In this document: one piece after another, positions 15,281 to 21,609 of the stretch | Position numbering within the stretch: position 1 is the first letter of the stretch | How the letters are laid out: every line of letters starts with the position of its first letter | Origin: an uncultured Chitinophagaceae bacterium | Lineage (GTDB): Bacteria; Bacteroidota; Bacteroidia; Chitinophagales; Chitinophagaceae | NCBI GenBank assembly: GCA_937900675.1 | Contig: CALCEA010000002.1 | Location: forward strand, 1-21,609 | Direction: 5' to 3' | DNA: 21,609 nucleotides | Translations under genes and position numbers: made by a program | Notes under the pieces: generated by a model | What the model was told of the DNA's origin: nothing | What the model saw: only the letters and a program-made list of their open reading frames with translations | The model's database searches: none

Positions 15281-15670
15281 ATGCCTGCATTACAAACTGT
15301 TAGCCTTATTGGATCACATGTTGATGCATACAAACCTACATATATGGGATATGGTGTATGGAAAGTAAAAACTCCAGATAATGCAGCATCTTGTGTAGCA
15401 AATACTACAACTGAAGTTGTTTGTCAATTTAATTTTGCTATACCAAATGATTATGCATTATTAATTATGCCTATTGATGATACTAATGTCGTAGGAGTTA
15501 CAAATGCTACTGTTAAACCTGGAATGTATATAAATGGAGGAAATCAACCAATAAGAGTAAATGTTATGAATATAACTGGAGTTGCTGCTGCACCTACTGC
15601 AAATACAGATTTATGCTATCTTGTGCTAGTTAAAAATAATATTAAATTAAATATAACAGATCCATTATAA
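15281..15670 (+). CDS. Array protein A2 (129 aa), β-rich, structural candidate
   Basis: This is the second copy of type A. It begins MPALQTVSLIGSHVDAYKP and retains GxGVWKVKTPDN, IPNDYALLIMP, DDTNVVGVTNATVKPGMY and LVLVKNNIK, which line up with A1. The first and last thirds are best conserved; the middle loop differs (VANTTTEVV versus LSSSTTSTI). There are no catalytic dUTPase motifs. Strongest similarity is to A1, three genes upstream, not to the adjacent C1 or B2, which is what identifies block duplication. Confidence 0.8.
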   Translation: MPALQTVSLIGSHVDAYKPTYMGYGVWKVKTPDNAASCVANTTTEVVCQFNFAIPNDYALLIMPIDDTNVVGVTNATVKPGMYINGGNQPIRVNVMNITGVAAAPTANTDLCYLVLVKNNIKLNITDPL

Positions 15671-15699
15671 AAAATATAATTTAAAATTAAAATTAAAAA
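15671..15699 (+). promoter_or_regulatory. Array spacer 5 (diverged)
   Basis: A 29-bp A/T-only spacer beginning AAAATATAATTTAAAATT. It keeps the ATATAATTT core but has an expanded, irregular second half made of AAAATT units. Confidence 0.45.
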
Positions 15700-16116
15700 A
15701 TGCCTTCATTACTTACAGTTACTTCAGCTACTACTCATGCTGAATCAGTGCCTTGTATTGCAAAACAAAATTTTATATTGGATATAAAAGCTCCTACTGG
15801 AAATAGTGGAACTGGAACTTCATGCCTAGCGGATGCAACTACACCTGTAAATATCTATCATACATTTAGTATACCTAGTCAATTAGTTGGATATTTTTCC
15901 CCTCAATATTATGCTGATATTGGTGCTGCTCCTGCATCTACTGTCCTTACAGCTATTTCAGGAATTTTTCTTGGAAATGATACTCCTACTGCATTAAATA
16001 TAAATTGTGTTGTACCAAATTCTACTGCATATACTCCAAATGCTGGAGTAAGTATGGTGGGATTGGCTTTTTTATTGCCAGCGCCTTTAAAACATGCAGT
16101 TGCTGGAGGATTTTAA
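15700..16116 (+). CDS. Array protein B2 (138 aa), β-rich, structural candidate
   Basis: This is the second copy of type B. It begins MPSLLTVTSATTHAES and shares with B1 the TATTH start, a mid-protein SIPS and GIFLGNDTPTAL (B1: GIVIGNDSPQSL). Between these the two differ in length and sequence more than the A or C pairs. It ends with a hydrophobic strand and AVAGGF. The region LTAISGIFLGND corresponds to the motif 3 position of dUTPases but lacks catalytic residues. Possible roles are those of its array partners; faster divergence would suit a surface-exposed or receptor-facing subunit, which is speculation. Confidence 0.78.
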   Translation: MPSLLTVTSATTHAESVPCIAKQNFILDIKAPTGNSGTGTSCLADATTPVNIYHTFSIPSQLVGYFSPQYYADIGAAPASTVLTAISGIFLGNDTPTALNINCVVPNSTAYTPNAGVSMVGLAFLLPAPLKHAVAGGF

Positions 16117-16141
16117 TTAAAAAATATATTATATTATAAAA
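16117..16141 (+). promoter_or_regulatory. Array spacer 6 (diverged)
   Basis: A 25-bp A/T-only spacer with AAAATATATTATATTATAAA before the ATG of C2. ATATA and the A-rich run at the ATG are kept, the T-run is not. Confidence 0.45.
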
Positions 16142-16540
16142 ATGCCTGCTTTAGATTCTGTTTTATTCACTAGGACAAACGCTAATGGGCGTGTTCCTAC
16201 CAGTATAAGTAGTGGTTTATGGCATTTAAAATTTCCAGCTAGTGCTGCTGCCTGTCCTGCAAATACCTCTACTTCTGTTGATTTATACCATGATATAACT
16301 ATACCTGTAGGATATATTGGAATAGTTGCTCCACTTAATGGAGACGATGTAGTTGGAAAACCTGACATTTATGTAAATAGTCGTGTATTTCTTGGCACTG
16401 GCACTCCTATTGCTGCAAAATTACAAGTAATTAATGTTAGTGCTAATCCACAAACTCCAGATGTTGGAACTAATGCTGCAGTATTAATGATTTTAAAACA
16501 AGATGAATTTAAACCCGATGATACTGTTGGTGTATGGTAG
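16142..16540 (+). CDS. Array protein C2 (132 aa), β-rich, structural candidate
   Basis: This is the second copy of type C, very similar to C1. It begins MPALDSVLFTRTNANGR and keeps GLWHLKFPA, IPVGYIGIVAPLNGD, VNSRVFLGTGTP and LKQDEFK. It is four residues shorter and ends DDTVGVW where C1 ends DTSAGTWHP. The dUTPase-like core order is present, and RSGLA and GVIDxDY are replaced. It is the last gene of the array; the dTMP kinase starts 24 bp later with a different type of leader (ATTTGC), marking the end of the array's expression pattern. Confidence 0.82.
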   Translation: MPALDSVLFTRTNANGRVPTSISSGLWHLKFPASAAACPANTSTSVDLYHDITIPVGYIGIVAPLNGDDVVGKPDIYVNSRVFLGTGTPIAAKLQVINVSANPQTPDVGTNAAVLMILKQDEFKPDDTVGVW

Positions 16541-16557
16541 CCATAACTCATAATAAA

Positions 16558-16563
16558 ATTTGC
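16558..16563 (+). promoter_or_regulatory. ATTTGC motif before tmk
   Basis: ATTTGC is followed by A and then the ATG of tmk. The thyX leader ends in exactly the same way (ATTTGCAATG). A shared early-promoter or initiator element is possible. Confidence 0.3.
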
Positions 16564-16564
16564 A

Positions 16565-17143
16565 ATGCAAGGCAAACTCATTGTATTTGAAGGACTTGAC
16601 AATTCTGGAAAAACATCTCAAATTGAAATTTTAGACGAAATTTTCACCATTGAAGAAATACCACATTGTATAATTAAATTTCCATATAAAAATGCATTAT
16701 GGGATGTAATTGATAGTTTTAATTCTGAAATTATCGATTTGAATCCTGAAGCTGCACATTTACTTTATTGTGCAAATATCTGGCAAGAGCAAAAGCGAAT
16801 TAAAAATTTATTAAATGCCGGTCATCATGTCATTATTGATCGCTATATGTTTTCTGGGATTGCCTATTCTGTGGGATATAATAAAATCAATTTAAATTGG
16901 GCATGTCAAACTTTCAACGGAATTATTATGCCAGATTTAATTTTTTATATGGATTCAACTGAACAAGAACGAGTTAAACGTAAATATGAAAAGACCAGAT
17001 TTGAAAACATTGAAGTTCAACGGCAAGTTGAAAAGATATACAAACAAATCAATCATAAATGGATTACTGTTGAAAATAACGGATCTATTATGGAAACCTC
17101 TCTTGTTATTCAATCTCATATTAAAGATTTACTAGCAATTTAA
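16565..17143 (+). CDS. tmk: Thymidylate kinase (dTMP kinase)
   Basis: It phosphorylates dTMP to dTDP with ATP. The protein has 192 residues. The P-loop is GLDNSGKT at 10-17, preceded by the strand KLIVFE; the DRY motif is D90-R91-Y92 followed by FSGIAYS, the usual TMK substrate region. Arg/Lys-rich VKRKYEKTRFE near 138-148 corresponds to the lid. Length is normal. It completes a thymidylate path with dUTPase and ThyX encoded in the same window. The leader matches that of thyX, consistent with shared, probably early, expression. Confidence 0.94.
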   Translation: MQGKLIVFEGLDNSGKTSQIEILDEIFTIEEIPHCIIKFPYKNALWDVIDSFNSEIIDLNPEAAHLLYCANIWQEQKRIKNLLNAGHHVIIDRYMFSGIAYSVGYNKINLNWACQTFNGIIMPDLIFYMDSTEQERVKRKYEKTRFENIEVQRQVEKIYKQINHKWITVENNGSIMETSLVIQSHIKDLLAI

Positions 17144-17200
17144 GCGTAAATAAATACGTTGAATATTTGACAATCTATTTTTTTTATCTCATTCTAAAAA

Positions 17201-17228
17201 CAAACAAACAAACAAACAAACAAACAAA
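17201..17228 (+). repeat. (CAAA)7 microsatellite leader
   Basis: Seven perfect CAAA units end exactly at the base before the ATG at 17229. As a 5' leader it would be unstructured and lack G and T. Slippage could vary its length between isolates. Whether it acts in translation, transcription or neither is unknown. Confidence 0.85.
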
Positions 17229-17468
17229 ATGCAAATTCAATACAGTCGACGATCCAATAAAATATCTCCTTGCTGCTTTACTAGTCCATGTGAACCAAAA
17301 CAACCAAGAGATAATTTTTGCACTGCTCGTCATCGCAGATACAAGGTGAAAACAACAAGAAAGATTAATAAAATTGAAAAAATTTACAATGGTTTAACTC
17401 ATATTGAAAATATAAATACACTTGTACAATTTGGTGAAGTCATTGCGGCAATTGTATTAATCCTTTAA
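17229..17468 (+). CDS. Small basic protein with one C-x4-C-x9-C-x3-H finger
   Basis: The protein has 79 residues. The N-terminal finger is C16-x4-C21-x9-C31-x3-H35 (C15 also adjacent), with FCTARH like the FCTRH of finger 3 in the three-finger protein at 12514. It is followed by a very basic segment (RRYKVKTTRKINK) and a hydrophobic C-terminus (VIAAIVLIL). The combination suggests nucleic-acid binding, with the tail either a packing helix or a weak membrane anchor. It is preceded by the (CAAA)7 leader and overlaps the convergent 193-aa gene by 12 bp. Confidence 0.65.
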   Translation: MQIQYSRRSNKISPCCFTSPCEPKQPRDNFCTARHRRYKVKTTRKINKIEKIYNGLTHIENINTLVQFGEVIAAIVLIL

Positions 17469-18038
17469 TAAACCAAGTTTGGAAATACTAGATTCACTTA
17501 GGAATAAAATCTTTCCTCTTATATAATTCATCAAGTTGCAAATTTCTTGATATTCACGTTCAAATTTTTCAAGTTTACGTTCATGTTTTTCTTTTTCTTG
17601 AACCAATGGAAATAATTGTTTTTCAATTAAAAAATTCAATTGGAAAATTTTGTAAAATTTAAATTTACATTTATTGCAATGAGTTGTAATTGATTGTATT
17701 AACATTTGATAATGAACTCTAAATTCTTGTACATCTTTTAATTGAACAGTCAATTTATGTTCAATGCCAAGTAAAACCATAATCTCTACTGCATGTTTAT
17801 TATCTTTTTGAATTCCCAATTCTTTAAATTTATTTCTCACAAAACATAAGCGATCAAATGGATGATCTACCATGGTCAAATCATCAACCGAATCCAATAA
17901 ATTTGTTGCTTTAATTTTTACATCATTATAATCTTTTATTTCAGATTCAACTTGTTTTTTCAAATTGATCATACTTGGTCTGAAATATTGATAGTTGCCA
18001 TCTGAAATAACAGTAGCAGTGTCAAAATTATACGACAT
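17457..18038 (-). CDS. Unknown 193-aa helical protein
   Basis: It begins MSYNFDTATV and is mainly helical. A CxxC pair (C121, C124; HCNKCKFKF) sits mid-protein and a likely coiled coil, EKEKHERKLEKFEREYQEI, occupies about residues 145-170. A TTG-initiated extension to 18104 would overlap the neighbouring gene's start, so the ATG is chosen; its leader ends TTTTTAATAAAATG, close to the late-like motif. No family recognised. It diverges from the 172-aa gene and converges with the small zinc-finger gene. Confidence 0.7.
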   Translation of the reverse strand: MSYNFDTATVISDGNYQYFRPSMINLKKQVESEIKDYNDVKIKATNLLDSVDDLTMVDHPFDRLCFVRNKFKELGIQKDNKHAVEIMVLLGIEHKLTVQLKDVQEFRVHYQMLIQSITTHCNKCKFKFYKIFQLNFLIEKQLFPLVQEKEKHERKLEKFEREYQEICNLMNYIRGKILFLSESSISKLGLLKD

Positions 18039-18079
18039 TTTATTAAAAATGTATTGTGTATGTAAAAGAGAAATTTGAA

Positions 18080-18598
18080 ATGAGTGAACCTGGTGCAGTT
18101 GCAAACACTATTACGCAAAGTAATAATCAAGGCCAGATTCCGTACACCTATTATCCGGACTTACATGTTACTGCAACTGGAACGGATAGAGCACCTTTTG
18201 ATAGTACTACTGGAGGGGTAGGGTTTAGTGGAGATAGTGTTGTTCCCTCTAATAAAGCACAAGGTCCAAATGGTGAAAAGGATGAATTAGATGGTCAAGA
18301 ATTTGAGGGTAAAAACATTGCCATGGGTCAAGAAATATTTTCAATGGATAATCTTCCAGAGAGTCCCTATTATAAATATTATACAAGAGAGCTCTCTAGC
18401 GGTAAAGAAAAAACTGAACAGAAATTTTATTCTTCAAGATCACTTGGTCGAGGCATGAATATGGATAATATTCGTAATGGTGTATATTATAGTAATGAAG
18501 AAGCAGATTTATTTACAATGGGTTTGGGATTTAAACAACCAAATATTACAAAATCCGAAGTAGAAAATAATGAATTGGAAGATGTAAGAGATGTTTAA
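18080..18598 (+). CDS. Unknown 172-aa protein, candidate virion component
   Basis: It begins MSEPGAVANTI. The first 75 residues are Gly/Thr/Asn/Pro-rich and probably extended or disordered. The second half contains ESPYYKYYTRELSSGKEK, SRSLGRGMNMDNI and YYSNEEADLFTMGLGF, ending in an acidic tail. No membrane segment or catalytic motif is seen. The first ATG is used; a GTG at 18056 is less likely. It lies 23 bp before the lipase gene on the same strand, so it may be co-expressed or a partner of that protein. Confidence 0.72.
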   Translation: MSEPGAVANTITQSNNQGQIPYTYYPDLHVTATGTDRAPFDSTTGGVGFSGDSVVPSNKAQGPNGEKDELDGQEFEGKNIAMGQEIFSMDNLPESPYYKYYTRELSSGKEKTEQKFYSSRSLGRGMNMDNIRNGVYYSNEEADLFTMGLGFKQPNITKSEVENNELEDVRDV

Positions 18599-18621
18599 TA
18601 AAATATGTTGTTCTTGCAAAA

Positions 18622-21609
18622 ATGTCTAATAATGATGATGATCAAAAAGATGTTTTTACAAAGGAATTATCAAAAGAAATTTCTAAAAAAGCTGAAGAAA
18701 AAGCAGCACAATTTGCAGACTTTGTAAAGCAAAGTTTCATAAATGCTGCAAGTGTTCATAAAGGAAACTTGAATGATTATATAAATTTTTTCAACGCAAA
18801 TTCAACCGATCTATCTTTAAAATTATTTTCATACAATGATAATGTTAAAGGTGAGGACACTGCATTACAAGCTATATTTAATGAAGAAAAACATGCTCAT
18901 ATTAAATCTAAACATATTGTAAAACAAAATATTGTACCAAAGCCAGGAGATTTAGCATATGATCATTTTATAAAAAATGCAGATACTATTGATAGAAATT
19001 GGTATCAATTTACACATTGTTTTGATAAAAAAAATAATACCATCTACTTTGTATTCCAAGCGACAGATGTAGATGAAGGTAAAAAAGGATTAAATGCTAG
19101 CTTATTGGGCTCATTTTGGGAACAACCAAAATTACATGGTATAAAATTTCCATATAATGATATAGGAGGAATGGTTCCAAAACCCTTTTTAGAAATTTAT
19201 CAAATGACTAGAGATACAATGGATAATGTATTGAAACAATATAATCCTACAAACATTGTATTTACTGGACATTCTCAAGGTGCTTCATTAGCTACAATGG
19301 CAGCAGCAGATTCAATGTTTAAAGGAAAAAATCTTTCAAGTATTACATTTGGAGAAGCTACTGTTGGTGATGACTTATTTTTTAAAGGATTAAATCAAAA
19401 TGCTGGTGGAAATTATTTAAATCACCGTATTCAACATAAGCATGATCCTATTACTATTGTAGGAAACTATAAACATTATGACAATAAAATTTGGGACATC
19501 TCTGAAGCATTGGATTTTGATCCATATAAAGATAAAAAATTTAGAATACAAGATTTACCTTCATTTACTGGTAATGTTCATTCTGAAGAAACCTTTATTA
19601 ATGCAGTCACCAATATACAAGATGGGAATTTAAAAGTAGCTCCAATAGCAGGAGAATTTGTTGGAAAATGGAAGTTTGATAATATTGCAAAATTTATGTA
19701 TAAATTTGAAGAATTTGGTGTATGGGATGCTATAAAATTTGCAAGATCAATGTATCAAGATCATGGTCTACGTGGATTAGAAGGTGCAGGAGAACGAAGT
19801 AATACATTAAAAAGAGTTGTAGACAATGTTAAAAAAGTATTAACAAGAGCTGGACTTAATACTGAAACTGGCGCATTTGTATCTAATGCATTAAGTGGAA
19901 AAATATTTAAAAACTTTGAAAAAGCTATTGTATCTAGATTGAGAAATACAAGTCCAGATTTATTTACTGAATTAGTATCAAATCTAGATGATGAAGCACA
20001 AAATAAACTAGCAAAAGATTTAAATATTGATATAGCAGATTGGTTGGATAATAATATAGAAGAAATTGATCAATTAGATGAAGTATTAGACATTCATGAA
20101 TTACTTGATAAAGTTGATGATTTTAAATTTAAAGATTATGATTTTTCATCATTTCAACGTATGATGGGTCAAGTAGATGATGTCACAGAAATGGTAGCTA
20201 AAATTGGTTCTAGTACAAATTATTTAAAATTAGATCCTCCTAGAAAATTTGTGCCCATTGCAAAAGAAATGCAACATTTAGCTAGTAATGTAATATCTGA
20301 TGATTTTAAAAAAAATGTAAAAGCAAGTTCTGAAAAGGTATTGGATAATATAGAAGAATTATTACAAAAAAGTAAAAATTATACTAAACAACTTGGAGAA
20401 TTGAAAATTTACAATCAATTGGATGAAGGTGTAAAACCTACCTTGTTAAATATGAATATTAAATTGGGGCCATTTAATGATATCTCTATTGTATTTAAAA
20501 ATAATATAGGAGATGTCTTTAATAAAATCAATCCTATTAAAGGAATTAGTGGAGTACGAAAAAATGTTATCAATTCCATTGTTGAAAAATCTAATGTTGC
20601 AATGAAAAATAGTCTTGAATTAATTGCTAAATTAAATGCAAAAAGTTTAAAATTTGGTAAAAATGCAGCTGTCATGGGTAGTAAATTAAAAAAAATATTG
20701 ACAAAAAGTGTCCCATTAATAGGCTCTGCACTTGAAATAGGATTTACTATTGATGAAACAATTGAAGATGTTGATAGAATTGATGATGAAAAAGAATTTA
20801 TCTTGTGGAATGGTGAAGTTGTATTTAAATTGTATAATCCAGAAGAATATAAACAATTAAGTATGCTAAAAATTATATATGAAACTCAAAACTTGGAATC
20901 AGCAACTGATTTTGATACATTTGTAAATACTTGGTATGGACGCTTAAGCACTACTGAAAATGGTCAACTAATGATTGATGGTATTAAAACAAATGACCCA
21001 AACTTTAATATCTTGTATAATCAAAATAAATTGTCAACACGAGGAGATAATAAAGATTATAGTGGAGAAAGTAAAACGTTGTCCATTATTAAAAACATTG
21101 GACTAGGTGTATTTAATATAGCAATGGATTTAGCTGGAACACTAACTGTTGGTGGTGCTTCTGCACAAATATTTACTAGTGTTGCTATAGGTGTAATAGA
21201 TGAAGCTTTTGAACAACAAGCTATTAATAAAAAAGCAAATGGTTTTAATAAAGCATTAAAATTTAAAATTTTATCAGATAGTTATAATGAAATTGTTGAA
21301 GCTGTTATGAAAAATAGTCAAAATGAAAATATTCCACAATTAAGAGACTTGATTTTTAAATATTTTGTGCAAGTTGTTGGTAAAGAAAAACAAACAGTCA
21401 ATAATATGAGTCAATCTAGTATTGAAGATTTAGAACAAAGTATTTATGCATATGGAGTATCATATGATTTATTAAAAGATTATACAAATCAAATTAAAAA
21501 ACTTGAAAAATTATATGATGATAACCCAACATTAATTGAAGAAATTACTAAAATGATTTCATCAGCACCATTAAGTGTAGCTAATGTAATGGAAACTATT
21601 GGGAATGGT
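18622..21609 (+). CDS. Very long class-3 lipase-domain protein (3' end outside window)
   Basis: The frame is open for 996 residues to the window edge. An N-terminal helical leader precedes a class-3 lipase domain at about 90-300. The nucleophile elbow is G216-H-S218-Q-G220 (IVFTGHSQGASLA). The likely catalytic Asp is D275 (HKHDPITIVG) and the likely His is H285 (NYKHYDNKIW), the usual class-3 order and spacing. After it come about 350 residues of helical, Asp/Glu/Lys-rich sequence, then two Gly/Ala-rich hydrophobic stretches (682-709 and 822-863) that could insert into membranes, and more helix. There is no signal peptide. By analogy with viral phospholipases in virions it could breach a host membrane during entry, or act in release. 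The enzyme fold is well supported, the role is inference. Confidence 0.88.
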   Translation, partial: MSNNDDDQKDVFTKELSKEISKKAEEKAAQFADFVKQSFINAASVHKGNLNDYINFFNANSTDLSLKLFSYNDNVKGEDTALQAIFNEEKHAHIKSKHIVKQNIVPKPGDLAYDHFIKNADTIDRNWYQFTHCFDKKNNTIYFVFQATDVDEGKKGLNASLLGSFWEQPKLHGIKFPYNDIGGMVPKPFLEIYQMTRDTMDNVLKQYNPTNIVFTGHSQGASLATMAAADSMFKGKNLSSITFGEATVGDDLFFKGLNQNAGGNYLNHRIQHKHDPITIVGNYKHYDNKIWDISEALDFDPYKDKKFRIQDLPSFTGNVHSEETFINAVTNIQDGNLKVAPIAGEFVGKWKFDNIAKFMYKFEEFGVWDAIKFARSMYQDHGLRGLEGAGERSNTLKRVVDNVKKVLTRAGLNTETGAFVSNALSGKIFKNFEKAIVSRLRNTSPDLFTELVSNLDDEAQNKLAKDLNIDIADWLDNNIEEIDQLDEVLDIHELLDKVDDFKFKDYDFSSFQRMMGQVDDVTEMVAKIGSSTNYLKLDPPRKFVPIAKEMQHLASNVISDDFKKNVKASSEKVLDNIEELLQKSKNYTKQLGELKIYNQLDEGVKPTLLNMNIKLGPFNDISIVFKNNIGDVFNKINPIKGISGVRKNVINSIVEKSNVAMKNSLELIAKLNAKSLKFGKNAAVMGSKLKKILTKSVPLIGSALEIGFTIDETIEDVDRIDDEKEFILWNGEVVFKLYNPEEYKQLSMLKIIYETQNLESATDFDTFVNTWYGRLSTTENGQLMIDGIKTNDPNFNILYNQNKLSTRGDNKDYSGESKTLSIIKNIGLGVFNIAMDLAGTLTVGGASAQIFTSVAIGVIDEAFEQQAINKKANGFNKALKFKILSDSYNEIVEAVMKNSQNENIPQLRDLIFKYFVQVVGKEKQTVNNMSQSSIEDLEQSIYAYGVSYDLLKDYTNQIKKLEKLYDDNPTLIEEITKMISSAPLSVANVMETIGNG

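Larger units (their letters stand above)
15281..16540 (+). repeat. Three-gene cassette copy 2 (A2-B2-C2)
   Basis: The second tandem copy of the cassette. Divergence is uneven by eye: C pair closest, A pair intermediate, B pair furthest. The two inner spacers of this copy have drifted from the consensus. Confidence 0.85.

Noticed and set aside
13989..16540. CRISPR-like or transposon-derived repeat array
   Set aside because: The repeats are about 1.26 kb apart at cassette level, each encodes full proteins, and no terminal inverted repeats or transposase are seen. Tandem gene duplication explains them.
16129..16602. Two abutting minus-strand open frames opposite C2
   Set aside because: C2 has a close paralogue (C1) that proves the plus frame is coding; the antisense frames begin or end inside it and have no recognisable content.
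17201..17228. Telomere-like or genome-end repeat
   Set aside because: It is only 28 bp, internal, and directly joined to a start codon with genes on both sides.
17167..17349. Plus-strand open frame reading through the (CAAA)7 repeat (lysine-threonine-asparagine-glutamine run)
   Set aside because: Its repetitive translation comes from the microsatellite, and it overlaps the better-supported zinc-finger gene starting at 17229.
20415..20675. Minus-strand 86-aa open frame
   Set aside because: It is fully inside the long lipase frame, which is open for 996 codons with domain support.

Overview
The window looks like an internal piece of a compact, AT-rich eukaryotic dsDNA virus of the double-jelly-roll (Varidnaviria/Bamfordvirae) lineage. 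It carries a DJR-type major capsid protein, a probable single-jelly-roll penton protein, an A32-like packaging ATPase and a VLTF3-like late transcription factor. It also carries a nucleotide-metabolism set (ThyX, dUTPase, dTMP kinase). VLTF3 together with ThyX points towards a polinton-like virus or a small relative of the giant viruses (mriyavirus-like) infecting an aquatic protist. The placement is inference; neither a DNA polymerase, a protease nor an integrase is seen here. Both edges cut genes: a P-loop protein at the left and a very long lipase-containing protein at the right. No introns, tRNAs, rRNAs, CRISPR arrays or insertion sequences were seen.

Layout. 1-2227: a minus-strand zinc-finger/P-loop NTPase (left end cut) diverges from two small cysteine-rich proteins. 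2224-8301: the morphogenesis block, mostly on the minus strand. It holds an unknown 239-aa protein, the packaging ATPase, ThyX, the MCP and the penton candidate, with a small protein and VLTF3 on the plus strand between them. 8343-11552: a 1069-aa acidic, coiled-coil-rich protein with a duplicated N-terminal module. 11575-13569: small genes, including a possible ssDNA-binding protein, a three-finger zinc protein, a thioredoxin-like protein and two tiny membrane proteins. 13566-16540: a canonical dUTPase followed by six tandem small genes that form two copies of a three-gene cassette (A-B-C-A-B-C), separated by near-identical AT-only spacers. 16565-18598: dTMP kinase, a small zinc-finger protein behind a (CAAA)7 leader, a helical protein and a 172-aa unknown. 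18622 to the end: an open protein of at least 996 residues with a class-3 lipase domain.

How the genes fit together: ThyX, dUTPase and dTMP kinase would raise dTTP and lower dUTP for a virus with a very T-rich genome. VLTF3 would drive late transcription of the capsid genes and perhaps of the six-gene array, which share an AT-rich start-proximal motif. The ATPase, MCP and penton build and fill the particle. The lipase protein is a candidate for membrane penetration or release. The most unusual part is the A-B-C-A-B-C array. Its proteins show a faint but repeated resemblance to the trimeric dUTPase fold encoded immediately upstream, but without catalytic motifs. This suggests exaptation into spike or decoration proteins; that is a hypothesis, not an observation.
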